Below, piece after piece: positions 14,516 through 24,214 of a stretch of 40,805 nt of DNA. The notes beneath the pieces were generated by a model. It was given only the letters and a program-made list of their open reading frames with translations. It had not been told where the DNA came from and ran no database searches. Where the stretch lies: positions 6,018-46,822 of the forward strand of contig NZ_BMQQ01000004.1 in assembly GCF_014648195.1 (NCBI RefSeq), written 5' to 3'. How positions within the stretch are numbered: the stretch's first letter is position 1; each line of letters starts with the position of its first letter. Origin of the DNA: Streptomyces purpureus (GTDB taxonomy: Bacteria; Actinomycetota; Actinomycetes; Streptomycetales; Streptomycetaceae). Position numbers and translations under genes: made by a program.

Positions 14516-15035
14516 AGTGGTGGTACTGGTGGACCACCGCGTGGCCCTTGCCGCGGCCGATCATCCACTTGTTGACCGGGGTGGTGATCACGAAGGCGAC
14601 GAGGAAGGCGAAGGCCAGCGCGCCCCAGAAGAGGGCGTCCGACAAGTGCGCGTCCATGGCGCCGGGTACGAGCAGCAGCACGCCGTTGTCGACGATCTCC
14701 ATGACGGTGATCGAGAGGGTGTCGGCGGCCAGCGCGACACCGATCGCCGCCCTGAGGCCCACGCCCGCGCGGAGGACCGCCCACAGGGTCAGTGAGTAGC
14801 CGAAGAAGAAGGCCAGGACGATGGCGAGGGCCATCGTCGGGGCGTTGCCCCAGCCCAGCGCCGTACCGATGATCATGCCCAGGACCTCGCCGATGGCGCA
14901 GCCGGTGAGGCAGTGGAGGGTGGCCTTGGCCGCCATGGCCCAGCTGACCGGGCCGAGGCCGTGGGTCTCGCCATGCCCGTGGTGCTGATGCCCGTGCTGG
15001 TGCTCGCCGTGGTGCGCGTGAGCGTCGTGCTGCAT
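14514..15035 (-). CDS. DUF4396 membrane protein with His-rich N-terminus
   Basis: 173 aa. The first 25 residues contain 11 histidines in H/G/Q/E repeats (for example HHGEHQHGHQHHGHGETHG), an obvious metal-binding sequence, and the protein ends HAVVHQYHH. Four membrane helices follow: KATLHCLTGCAIGEVLGMII (with Cys-x3-Cys in the first helix), MALAIVLAFFFGYSLTLWAV, a segment with ITVMEIVDNGVLLLVPG, and ALFWGALAFAFLVAFVITT. I recall this as the DUF4396 family; its activity is unknown. ATG 15035 has GGGGGAC just upstream; TTG 15047 is less likely. The promoter at 15078-15106 carries a copper-sensor-type operator, so a role in copper handling is inferred. Confidence 0.86.
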   Translation of the reverse strand: MQHDAHAHHGEHQHGHQHHGHGETHGLGPVSWAMAAKATLHCLTGCAIGEVLGMIIGTALGWGNAPTMALAIVLAFFFGYSLTLWAVLRAGVGLRAAIGVALAADTLSITVMEIVDNGVLLLVPGAMDAHLSDALFWGALAFAFLVAFVITTPVNKWMIGRGKGHAVVHQYHH

Positions 15036-15077
15036 GGTGTCCCCCAATGTCGGACAGCGGTTCCTGCCGATGCAAGA

Positions 15078-15106
15078 ACCGTATACCCCCCAGGGGTATT
15101 CCTCAA
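15078..15106 (-). promoter_or_regulatory. Promoter with CsoR-type copper operator in its spacer
   Basis: On the minus strand: -35 TTGAGG (15106-15101), 17-nt spacer, -10 TACGGT (15083-15078). The spacer is almost entirely the inverted repeat ATACCCC-CCA-GGGGTAT (plus-strand 15083-15099, perfect 7-bp arms). Streptomyces and mycobacterial CsoR, the Cu(I)-responsive repressor, binds sites of this TACCCC/GGGGTA type. A repressor bound here would cover both promoter elements. Start of transcription is predicted near 15071, about 36 nt before the DUF4396 ATG. Confidence 0.75.
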
Positions 15107-15128
15107 GGAGGATCGCCGCTCCCGAGCC

Positions 15129-15980
15129 TCAGTCGCGGAGCTCCTTCAGCCGTGCCACGTCCGCCGCATGGCCCTCCGGGCCACCGGGCGTCTCGATGAT
15201 CAGCGGGACGCCCGCGGTGGCCGGATGGCGCATCAGCGCACGGAACGGCTCCGCGCCGATGTGGCCCGCGCCGATGTTCTCGTGCCGGTCCTTGTGGGCG
15301 CCGACGACGTCCTTGGAGTCGTTGGCGTGGATCAGCTTCAGCCGCCCCTCACCCACCGTCTCCACCAGCAGATCCAGGGTCTGCGCCATGCCGTGCGGCC
15401 CGGCGAGGTCGTGGCCGGCCGCGAAGACGTGGCAGGTGTCCAGGCAGACGCCGAGCTTGGGATGGCGGTCCAGGGCCTCGAAGTACGGCCCGAAGTCCCA
15501 GGTCCGCGAGCAGAGCGAGAAGCCCTGTCCGGCCGTCGACTCCAGCAGCAGGAACGGGTCGTCGTCGTGGGTGAGCTCGTCCAGGAGCGGCAGCATCCGC
15601 TCCCGTACCTGCGCGAGCGCCACCTCGCGGGAGCGTCCGCCGGTCGCCGAGCCCGTGTGGACGACGACACCCTGGGCGCCGATCTCCCGGGCGCGGCGCA
15701 GGGAGTGCCGCAGCGAGTCCACGGACCGCTCGACGGTGGCCTCGGTGTGCGAGCCGAAGTTGATGAGGTACGGGGCGTGGACCCACGCGGAGATGCCCTC
15801 GGCGGCGCACTCGGCACGGAACTTCTCGTCCTGGGCCGGGTTGCCCAGCGGCAGCGCCCAGCCGCGGGGATTGGCGACGAAGACCTGGACGGTCTCGGCG
15901 CCCAGCTCACGGGCGTAGTTCAGACCGGTCGTGGCGAGGCCGCCGGCCACGGGGACATGGCCGCCGACGGGGTTGCGCAT
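15129..15980 (-). CDS. nfo: Endonuclease IV (AP endonuclease, Nfo family)
   Basis: 283 aa. A TIM-barrel AP endonuclease with zinc ligands in the usual context: VFVANPRGWALP near the start, VVHTGSATG, LLLESTAGQG (Glu), LGVCLDTCHVFAAGHD (Asp, His), LIHANDSKDVVGAHKDRHENIGAGHIG (His, Asp, His) and LIIETPGG (Glu). It cuts the DNA backbone 5' of abasic sites in base excision repair. ATG 15980 lies 6 nt after the stop of the upstream kinase gene; AAGGGAC within the kinase end is the likely ribosome site, so the two are probably one transcript with coupled translation. Confidence 0.94.
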   Translation of the reverse strand: MRNPVGGHVPVAGGLATTGLNYARELGAETVQVFVANPRGWALPLGNPAQDEKFRAECAAEGISAWVHAPYLINFGSHTEATVERSVDSLRHSLRRAREIGAQGVVVHTGSATGGRSREVALAQVRERMLPLLDELTHDDDPFLLLESTAGQGFSLCSRTWDFGPYFEALDRHPKLGVCLDTCHVFAAGHDLAGPHGMAQTLDLLVETVGEGRLKLIHANDSKDVVGAHKDRHENIGAGHIGAEPFRALMRHPATAGVPLIIETPGGPEGHAADVARLKELRD

Positions 15981-15986
15981 GAGTTT

Positions 15987-17882
15987 CTACAGTCCCTTGG
16001 TCGTGATGGTGATGGTGCTGCCCTCGGGGGCCTTGCCGCCGCCCGGTACGGACTGGGAGGCCACCGTGTCGCTCAGGAAGGGGAAGGTCTTGTCGACCTT
16101 CACCTGGAATCCGGCCGCGATGAGCCTGGCCTTGGCGTCGTCGGCCTTCTCGCCGGTCACGTCGGGGACCTCGACCATGCGGGGTCCCTTGGAGACGGTG
16201 AGGGTGATCGTGTCGCCCTTGGCGGCGCGGCTGCCGACGGCCAGCGACTGGTTGGCGACCGTGCCCGCGGCCCGGGGGGAGTGGACCTGCTCGGGGGCGA
16301 CCCGCACGGTCAGCCCGAGGTCCTGGAGGGTCTCCGTCGCCGAGGCGACGGAGGCACCCGCCACGTCGGGGACGTCGATCGGCGCGCCCTTGCTGACGAC
16401 CAGGGCGACGGCGGAGTCGGGGCTGCGTTCGGTGCCCGGCTTCGGATCGGTGCTGATCACCGCGTTCCGCGGGATGTCCTGGCTGAAGGCGGTGGTGATC
16501 ACACCGGGCGCGAGACCGGCCTTGGCCAGCTCGCGTCTGGCCTGCGGGAGCGGGGTGCCCTTGAGGTCGGGGACCTTCACGATCTCGGGGCCGCGCGAGA
16601 TGGTCAGCTTCACCGAGCCGTTGCCCCGGATCCGCTGCCCAGGCTCGGGGTCGGTGCCCATGACCGTGCCCCGCTCGTAGGCGCCGCTGAACGCGCGATT
16701 GACCCCGGCGACGTCGAGGCCCGCGTCCGTCAGACGCTTCCTGGCCTCTGCCTCGGACTGGCCGAGGACGGCCGGGACGCGGGTGAACTGTCCGGAGTTG
16801 ATGTACCAGACGCCGGTGCCGATGCCGAGCGCGAGCAGGACGCCGACGAGCGTGAGGTAGAGGCCGCGGCGCTGCGGGGCGGGCGCGCGCGAGGGCTCCG
16901 GCGGGGCCGGGGGCTGCGCGGGCAGCCGGGACGTGTGCTCGGCGGCGGGCAGCGGCCGCGGGATCACACTGGTCCGGTCCTCCGAGCCGTCGTGGTCGTC
17001 GCGGCGTGAGCTCGGCGGTACGAGGTCCAGCTGCTCGTCGCCGAGCCGGGCGCGGGCCTCGCGGACCTGGCCGAGCAGGGCCACGGCGTCGTGCGGGCGG
17101 ACCTCGGGGCTGCGGGCGGTGGCGCTCGCCACCAGCTCGTCGAGCTCGGCAGCGAGGCCGGGGAAGGCGGCGGAGGGGGCGGGCACGTCCGCGTTCAGAT
17201 GCTGGTAGAGCACCTGAGCGGGGGTGTCGCCGGCGTGCGGCTTGGCGCCGGTCAGCATCTCGTACAGCACGACACCGCACGCGTAGACGTCGACGCGGGT
17301 GTCGGTGGTGCCGTCCTCGATCTGCTCCGGCGCGAGGTAGGAGACGGTGCCGAGGACCGCGCCGGTGGTGTTGGTGACGGCGCCGACGGCCCGTACGAGC
17401 CCGAAGTCGGCGACCTTGACCCGGCCGTCGTCCCCGATCAGGACGTTCTCCGGCTTCATGTCCCGGTGCACGAACCCGGCCCGGTGCGCGGCGCCGAGCG
17501 CGGCGAGCACGGGCTCCAGGATGTCCAGCGCGGCCCGCGGCTGGAGGGCGCCCCGCTCGCGCAGCACGTCGCGCAGGGTGCAGCCGGCGACGTACTCCAT
17601 GGCGAGGTACACGTACGCCCCGTCGGCGCCCTGGTCGAAGACGCCCACGACATTGGGGTGCGACAGCCGTGCGACGGACTTCGCCTCCCGGATGAACCGC
17701 TCGACGAACGACGCGTCGGCGGCGAGCGCGGGATGCATCACCTTGAGCGCGAGCACCCGGTCGAGCCGGGTGTCGACGGCCCGGTAGACCGTGGCCATCC
17801 CGCCGACGGCGATACGCGCGTCGACGCGGTAGCGGCCGTCGAGCAGCTGCCCGACGAGGGGGTCCTGAAGGGTCGTGTCCAC
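15987..17882 (-). CDS. PASTA-domain Ser/Thr protein kinase
   Basis: 631 aa. The kinase domain (about residues 15-275) has glycine loop IAVGGMATVYRAVD, ALKVMHPAL (catalytic Lys), HRDMKPENVL, KVADFGLVR (the DFG), and GTVSYLAPEQI. A basic/Pro-rich linker leads to one membrane helix (YLTLVGVLLALGIGTGVWYI, near residue 350). Outside are four PASTA repeats, each opening with VP (VPAVLGQ, VPDLKGT, VPDVAGA, VPDVTGE). PknB-type kinases sense muropeptides or lipid II through PASTA domains and control wall synthesis and division. The GTG at 17882 has no ribosome site but TAGACT exactly 6 nt upstream, suggesting a leaderless mRNA. Endonuclease IV follows 6 nt downstream. One of several such kinases expected in a streptomycete. 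Confidence 0.95.
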   Translation of the reverse strand: MDTTLQDPLVGQLLDGRYRVDARIAVGGMATVYRAVDTRLDRVLALKVMHPALAADASFVERFIREAKSVARLSHPNVVGVFDQGADGAYVYLAMEYVAGCTLRDVLRERGALQPRAALDILEPVLAALGAAHRAGFVHRDMKPENVLIGDDGRVKVADFGLVRAVGAVTNTTGAVLGTVSYLAPEQIEDGTTDTRVDVYACGVVLYEMLTGAKPHAGDTPAQVLYQHLNADVPAPSAAFPGLAAELDELVASATARSPEVRPHDAVALLGQVREARARLGDEQLDLVPPSSRRDDHDGSEDRTSVIPRPLPAAEHTSRLPAQPPAPPEPSRAPAPQRRGLYLTLVGVLLALGIGTGVWYINSGQFTRVPAVLGQSEAEARKRLTDAGLDVAGVNRAFSGAYERGTVMGTDPEPGQRIRGNGSVKLTISRGPEIVKVPDLKGTPLPQARRELAKAGLAPGVITTAFSQDIPRNAVISTDPKPGTERSPDSAVALVVSKGAPIDVPDVAGASVASATETLQDLGLTVRVAPEQVHSPRAAGTVANQSLAVGSRAAKGDTITLTVSKGPRMVEVPDVTGEKADDAKARLIAAGFQVKVDKTFPFLSDTVASQSVPGGGKAPEGSTITITTKGL

Positions 17883-17929
17883 CCGGGAAGTCTACGAGCC
17901 GCCACGGACAGGGAGGTACGTCGGCGGTG

Positions 17930-17957
17930 CCCCGGCCCCCGGTTAAGGGGGCCGGGG
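17930..17957 (-). terminator. Terminator of the thiOSG operon
   Basis: CCCCGGCCCCC (17930-17940) and GGGGGCCGGGG (17947-17957) form a perfect 11-bp stem with loop GGTTAA, just after the thiG stop and before the kinase start on the same strand. Confidence 0.8.
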
Positions 17958-17963
17958 CCGCCG

Positions 17964-20127
<2,164 letters not shown>

Positions 20128-20139
20128 GGGCGTCCAGCC

Positions 20140-20228
20140 CCTCCCTTCGCCGGCATGACCCGGATCAGGTTCGTACGGTCGGAGGCCGGCCAGCCTCCCT
20201 CTCAGCCCGGTGCGTCCGGGCTCCCGCG
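20140..20228 (-). promoter_or_regulatory. TPP riboswitch (THI element) controlling thiOSG
   Basis: On the minus strand the conserved blocks appear in order: CGGGCTGAGAGGGAGG (the CUGAGA bulge), a variable GC-rich arm with CTGGCCGG, then AACCTGATCCGGGTCATGCC and GGCGAAGGGA. These are the hallmark pyrimidine- and pyrophosphate-sensing halves of the THI box. It ends about 13 nt before the thiO ATG. When thiamine pyrophosphate is abundant it should fold and shut off the operon. Exact edges are approximate. Confidence 0.95.
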
Positions 20229-20288
20229 AGTGCTCTACGGTGGCCAGACTAACCCCAGCCTCCAACCCCGAGTAAGGGAGCCTCCGCT

Positions 20289-20642
20289 GTGGCCCGCCCG
20301 TCCACCCGCTCTCTCGACGGGCTCGTGCTCGCTCCCGTCGCCGACCAGGCCCCCGGCCAGGTGGGCACCCGCACCCGGTTCACGTACCACGAGCGGGACG
20401 GCCGGATCTGGGCCGAGTACGAGGGCGGGGACGTCGTGCGCGGGTATCTCGTCGGCACGCGCGCGGGGGACCGGCTCGACTTCCGGTACGTCCAGTTGAA
20501 GCAGGACGGATCCACCGCTTCCGGGCATTGCGTCTCGAATGTGGTGCAGCTCACGGACGGGCGCGTTCGTCTGGAGGAGACCTGGGCATGGGAGTCCCAG
20601 GAGGGCAGCGGCACCAGTGTGGTGGAGCAGCTGCCTTCCTGA
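20289..20642 (+). CDS. Small conserved protein, sometimes labelled N-acetylglutamate synthase
   Basis: 117 aa, all-beta looking, with the motif series TRFTYHERDGRIWAEYEGGD, VRGYLVGTR, DFRYVQLKQDGSTASGHC, and RVRLEETWAWES. I recall similar proteins of about 110 residues in many bacteria carrying the old label n-acetylglutamate synthase, which nothing in this sequence supports (no GNAT motif). Function unknown; no membrane segment. GTG 20289 has AAGGGAG roughly 10 nt upstream. Divergent from the thiamine riboswitch, so promoters for both directions must share the roughly 60 nt between. Confidence 0.82.
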   Translation: MARPSTRSLDGLVLAPVADQAPGQVGTRTRFTYHERDGRIWAEYEGGDVVRGYLVGTRAGDRLDFRYVQLKQDGSTASGHCVSNVVQLTDGRVRLEETWAWESQEGSGTSVVEQLPS

Positions 20643-20670
20643 CGGTCTGTCAGATGCGTAAGGTGATCGG

Positions 20671-21906
20671 GTGAGCGAGCAAACGCTGAGTCAGCCGCGG
20701 GACGAGCGGCGCGTCGTCATCGTCGGTGCCGGAATGGCCGGGGTCCAGACCGCGGTCGCCCTGCGCGAACAGGGCTTCGCCGGACCGGTGATCCTGATCG
20801 GCGCCGAGCCGCACCAGCCCTACGACCGGCCGCCCCTGTCCAAGGCCGTCCTGCTCGGCAAGGCCGAGGGCTCCGCCTTCGAGGTCGACTTCGAGGCGCT
20901 CGCCATCGAACTGCGCCTCGGTGTGGACGTCACCGGCCTGCGCCCCGGCGCCCGGGAGGTCGACACCGAGGCCGGGCCCGTCCCGTACGACGTCCTGATC
21001 ATCGCCACCGGCGCCGAACCGGTCACCCTGCCCGGCTCCCAGGGCGTCCCCGGCGTCCACCTGCTGCGCACCCTCGACGACGCCGAACGGCTCCGGCCGG
21101 TGCTGGAACAACGCCACACCATCGTGGTCGTCGGCGCCGGCTGGATCGGCGCCGAGTTCGCCACCGCCGCCCGCGAGGCCGGCTGCGCCGTCACCGTCGT
21201 CGAAGCCGCCGACCGCCCCCTCGCGGGCGCGCTCCCCGCCGACATCGCCACCCCGATGGCCGAGTGGTACGCGGAGAGCGGCACCGAACTCCTCGTCGAC
21301 GCGCGCGTGGACCGTATCGAGCCGGGCCGGGTCGTCCTCGCCGACGGCCGGACGCTGCCCGCCGACGCCGTCGTCGTCGGCATCGGGGCCAGACCCGCCA
21401 CCGGCTGGCTCGCCGGCTCCGGGATCGACCTGGGCCCCGACGGCTCCATCACCGCCGACGACCGGCTGCGCACCTCGCTCCCGGACGTGTACGCGGTCGG
21501 GGACTGCGCCTCCTTCCCCTCGGCCCGCTACGGAGAGCGACTGCTCGTCCATCATTGGGACAACGCCCTCCAGGGACCCCGGACGGTCGCCGCCAACATC
21601 GTCGACCAGATCGCCCCCGGCTCCCACGTCTACGACCCCGTGCCGTACTTCTGGTCCGAGCAGTTCGGGCGCTTCGTGCAGTACGCGGGCCACCACACCG
21701 GCGCGGACGCCGCCGTGTGGCGCGGCGAGCCCACTGGCGCGTCCTGGGGCGTCGTCTGGCTGCGGGAGGGCGTCCTCGTGGCGCTCCTGGCCGTCGGCAG
21801 ACCCCGCGACCTGGCCCAGGGGCGCAAACTGATCGAGGCGGGCGCCCGGCTCGATCCGGAGCGCGCCGCGGACCCGTCCGTCCCTCTGAAGGCCGCAGTC
21901 CTCTAG
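20671..21906 (+). CDS. FAD/NAD(P)-dependent ferredoxin-reductase-like oxidoreductase
   Basis: 411 aa. N-terminal FAD motif RVVIVGAGMAGVQTAVALRE, then PYDRPPLSK (typical of rubredoxin and ferredoxin reductases of oxygenase systems), IIATGAEP, the NAD(P) motif HTIVVVGAGWIGAEFATAARE, then VYAVGDCASFP and a C-terminal reductase domain (VPYFWSEQFGRFVQYAGHH). It would pass electrons from NAD(P)H to a ferredoxin; the partner is not evident nearby. GTG 20671 has AAGGTG 5 nt upstream, but TAAGGT is also 6 nt upstream, fitting a leaderless promoter; the two readings cannot be separated by eye. It follows the small conserved protein by 28 nt. Confidence 0.92.
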   Translation: MSEQTLSQPRDERRVVIVGAGMAGVQTAVALREQGFAGPVILIGAEPHQPYDRPPLSKAVLLGKAEGSAFEVDFEALAIELRLGVDVTGLRPGAREVDTEAGPVPYDVLIIATGAEPVTLPGSQGVPGVHLLRTLDDAERLRPVLEQRHTIVVVGAGWIGAEFATAAREAGCAVTVVEAADRPLAGALPADIATPMAEWYAESGTELLVDARVDRIEPGRVVLADGRTLPADAVVVGIGARPATGWLAGSGIDLGPDGSITADDRLRTSLPDVYAVGDCASFPSARYGERLLVHHWDNALQGPRTVAANIVDQIAPGSHVYDPVPYFWSEQFGRFVQYAGHHTGADAAVWRGEPTGASWGVVWLREGVLVALLAVGRPRDLAQGRKLIEAGARLDPERAADPSVPLKAAVL

Positions 21907-21948
21907 GCCCGACTACCGACTGTCAGTCCGGGATGGCACGCTTGTCCC

Positions 21949-22314
21949 GTGACCGAGATTGACGCAAAAATCGATGCTCTCGTCCCCGCCTGGCTTCACC
22001 TCCCCGACATCGCGGAAATCCTCGATGTCGAGGTGACGCGCGTGCGGCAGCTGGTCAAGGAGGGCCAGCTGATCGCCGTGCGCCGCGGTGAGAACCGGAC
22101 GCTCCAGGTGCCGGCCGCCTTCATCAAGGACGGCAAGGTCGTCAAGGGCCTCAGCGGCACCCTGACGCTCCTGAAGGACGACGGCTTCACCGACGAAGAG
22201 ATGCTGGAGTGGCTTTTCACTCCCGACCCGACCCTGCCGGGCACGCCCGCGCAGGCGCTCAGCGAGAATCGCGGCACGGAGGTGAAGCGCCGCGCCCAGG
22301 CGCTCGCCGTCTGA
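21949..22314 (+). CDS. Rv2175c-family DNA-binding protein
   Basis: 121 aa. An N-terminal winged-helix region (WLHLPDIAEILDVEVTRVRQLVKEG, then LIAVRRGENRTLQVP) is followed by a conserved C-terminal segment (GLSGTLTLLKDDGFTDEEMLEWLF). It resembles M. tuberculosis Rv2175c, a small DNA-binding protein that, as I recall, is phosphorylated by the kinase PknL. A PASTA kinase lies 4 kb away in this window, but a link is only a guess. GTG 21949 is the start in use; the ribosome site is weak. Confidence 0.86.
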   Translation: MTEIDAKIDALVPAWLHLPDIAEILDVEVTRVRQLVKEGQLIAVRRGENRTLQVPAAFIKDGKVVKGLSGTLTLLKDDGFTDEEMLEWLFTPDPTLPGTPAQALSENRGTEVKRRAQALAV

Positions 22315-22353
22315 GCCAGCAGGACACCAGCAGGATCCGACACCAGGCGGTGT

Positions 22354-22373
22354 ACGGGCCGGAGAAGGCCCGT
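22354..22373 (+). terminator. Hairpin before thiE
   Basis: ACGGGCC (22354-22360) pairs with GGCCCGT (22367-22373) around GGAGAA. It lies 40 nt after the Rv2175c-like stop and 37 nt before thiE. It may end the upstream transcript; I see no TPP-riboswitch blocks in this gap. Confidence 0.45.
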
Positions 22374-22410
22374 CCCGTACGCCGCCGCACCACCACGGGG
22401 GGAACGCCTC

Positions 22411-23061
22411 ATGTCCACGCCTCGCGCCCAGCTCGCCGACGCCCGCCTCTATCTGTGCACGGACGCGCGTAAGCGCCAGGGGGACCTGCCCGCGTTCCTC
22501 GACGCCGTGCTCGGCTCCGGGGTGGACATCGTGCAGCTGCGGGACAAGGGCATGGAGGCCGGCGAGGAGCTGGAGCACCTCGCCGTGTTCGCCGACGCCT
22601 GCCGCCGCCACGGCAAGCTCCTCGCCGTGAACGACCGGGCCGACAGCGCCCACGCCATCGGCTCCGACGTGCTGCACCTGGGCCAGGGCGACCTGCCCGT
22701 CCCGGCCGCCCGCGCCATACTCGGCGAGGACGTCCTGATCGGCCGCTCCACACACGGCGAGGCGGAGGTCGACGCGGCCGTCGCCGAGCCGGGCGTGGAC
22801 TACTTCTGCACCGGCCCCTGCTGGCCCACCCCCACCAAGCCCGGCCGGTACGCCCCCGGCCTGGACCTCGTGCGGTACGCCGCCGCGCTCGAGCAGGACC
22901 GGCCCTGGTTCGCCATCGGCGGCATCGACGCGGGCAACCTCGACGAGGTCCTGGACGCGGGCGCCCGCCGGATCGTGGTCGTACGGGCCGTGACGGAGGC
23001 CGACGACCCAGCCGCGGCCGCCGCCGCGCTGGCCAAGCGGATCCGGGAACGCTCCCTCTGA
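22411..23061 (+). CDS. thiE: Thiamine-phosphate synthase
   Basis: 216 aa. It joins HMP pyrophosphate and thiazole phosphate to give thiamine monophosphate. Recognisable parts: [32 protein letters not shown] (pyrophosphate and substrate binding), [56 protein letters not shown], and [22 protein letters not shown] upstream supports ATG 22411. It stands apart from thiOSG on the opposite strand and has no visible riboswitch of its own. Confidence 0.95.
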   Translation: MSTPRAQLADARLYLCTDARKRQGDLPAFLDAVLGSGVDIVQLRDKGMEAGEELEHLAVFADACRRHGKLLAVNDRADSAHAIGSDVLHLGQGDLPVPAARAILGEDVLIGRSTHGEAEVDAAVAEPGVDYFCTGPCWPTPTKPGRYAPGLDLVRYAAALEQDRPWFAIGGIDAGNLDEVLDAGARRIVVVRAVTEADDPAAAAAALAKRIRERSL

Positions 23062-23211
23062 CCCCTCTGGGCCACTGGCTCTGCCGTGATCGCCTCCCGC
23101 AATCATGTCCACATGGTGGACGGAATCCCTCCGTTTTGGGGCTTCCGTCGCGGGAAGTGTCCGAAGTGTGGACGCTAAACCGGCAAAACCGGCCAAATCC
23201 CCCTCCTCTGG

Positions 23212-23240
23212 TTGGGGGACGGGCAGGGCCTCGTTAACCT
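23212..23240 (+). promoter_or_regulatory. Predicted leaderless promoter of metF
   Basis: TTGGGG at 23212-23217, a 17-nt spacer, and TAACCT at 23235-23240, then exactly 6 nt before the metF ATG. That places the predicted +1 on the A of the ATG. There is no ribosome site. Upstream in the 185-nt gap after thiE are a palindrome GTCCAC-ATG-GTGGAC (23107-23121) and a tandem GAAGTGT repeat, of unknown meaning. Confidence 0.5.
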
Positions 23241-23246
23241 GCGGGT

Positions 23247-24164
23247 ATGGCCCTTGGCACAGCTTCGACCAGGACGGATCGCGCACGTACCGTGCGCGAT
23301 CTGCTCGCGACCGGCAAAACTTCGTACTCTTTCGAGTTCTGGGCGCCCAAGACCCAGAAGGGTGAGCGGAACCTCTGGAACGCGCTGCGCCGGGTCGAGG
23401 CGGTGGCCCCGAGCTTCGTCTCCGTCACGTACGGCGCCGGCGGCTCCACCCGCGCCGGCACGGTGAAGGCCACCGAGCAGATCGCCGCCGACTCCACTCT
23501 CACCCCGGTCGCCCACCTCACCGCCGTCGGCCACTCCATCGCCGAACTGCGCAACATGGTCGGCCAGTACGCCGACGCCGGCATCAGGAACATCCTCGCC
23601 GTCCGGGGCGACCCGCCCGGTGACCCCATGGGCGAATGGGTCCGGCACCCCGAGGGAGTCACCTACGCCGCCGAACTGGTCCAGCTGATCAAGGAGTCCG
23701 GCGACTTCTGCGTCGGCGTCGCGGCCTTCCCCGAGATGCACCCGCGCTCCGACGACTGGGACACGGACATCCGGCACTTCGCCGACAAGTGCCGGGCCGG
23801 CGCGGACTACGCGATCACCCAGATGTTCTTCGACCCGGAGAACTATCTGCGGCTGCGCGACGCGGTCACCGCGGTCGGCTGCGAGACCCCGATCATCCCC
23901 GAGGTCATGCCCGTCACCAGCGTCAAGCAGTTGGACAGGCTCCCACAGCTCAGCAACGCCCACTTCCCGTCCGACGTGAAAGAACGGATCCTCGCCGTCA
24001 AGGACGATCCGGCCGCTGTACGCTCCATTGGCATCGAGTTCGCGACGGAGTTCTGCGCGCGGCTGCTGTCCGAGGGTGTCCCCGGTCTGCACTTCATCAC
24101 GCTCAACAACTCCACCGCCACGCTCGAGATCTACGAAAATCTCGGACTGCACCAGCAGTCGTGA
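23247..24164 (+). CDS. metF: Methylenetetrahydrofolate reductase
   Basis: 305 aa, standard bacterial length. It reduces 5,10-methylene-THF to 5-methyl-THF for methionine synthesis using FAD. Motifs: [10 protein letters not shown] (the catalytic Glu region), [53 protein letters not shown] and [15 protein letters not shown] 23247 is supported by its promoter geometry rather than by a ribosome site. The protein is monocistronic or leads into the membrane protein 50 nt downstream. Confidence 0.96.
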   Translation: MALGTASTRTDRARTVRDLLATGKTSYSFEFWAPKTQKGERNLWNALRRVEAVAPSFVSVTYGAGGSTRAGTVKATEQIAADSTLTPVAHLTAVGHSIAELRNMVGQYADAGIRNILAVRGDPPGDPMGEWVRHPEGVTYAAELVQLIKESGDFCVGVAAFPEMHPRSDDWDTDIRHFADKCRAGADYAITQMFFDPENYLRLRDAVTAVGCETPIIPEVMPVTSVKQLDRLPQLSNAHFPSDVKERILAVKDDPAAVRSIGIEFATEFCARLLSEGVPGLHFITLNNSTATLEIYENLGLHQQS

Positions 24165-24214
24165 CCGGCCGTACCCGCTCCTACCCGTGGCGGAGGCCAT
24201 AGGGAGGGGCGGGC

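Noticed and set aside
14913..17009. Long plus-strand open frame opposite endonuclease IV and the kinase
   Set aside because: Antisense shadow of two firmly identified genes; composition typical of a mirrored reading frame.
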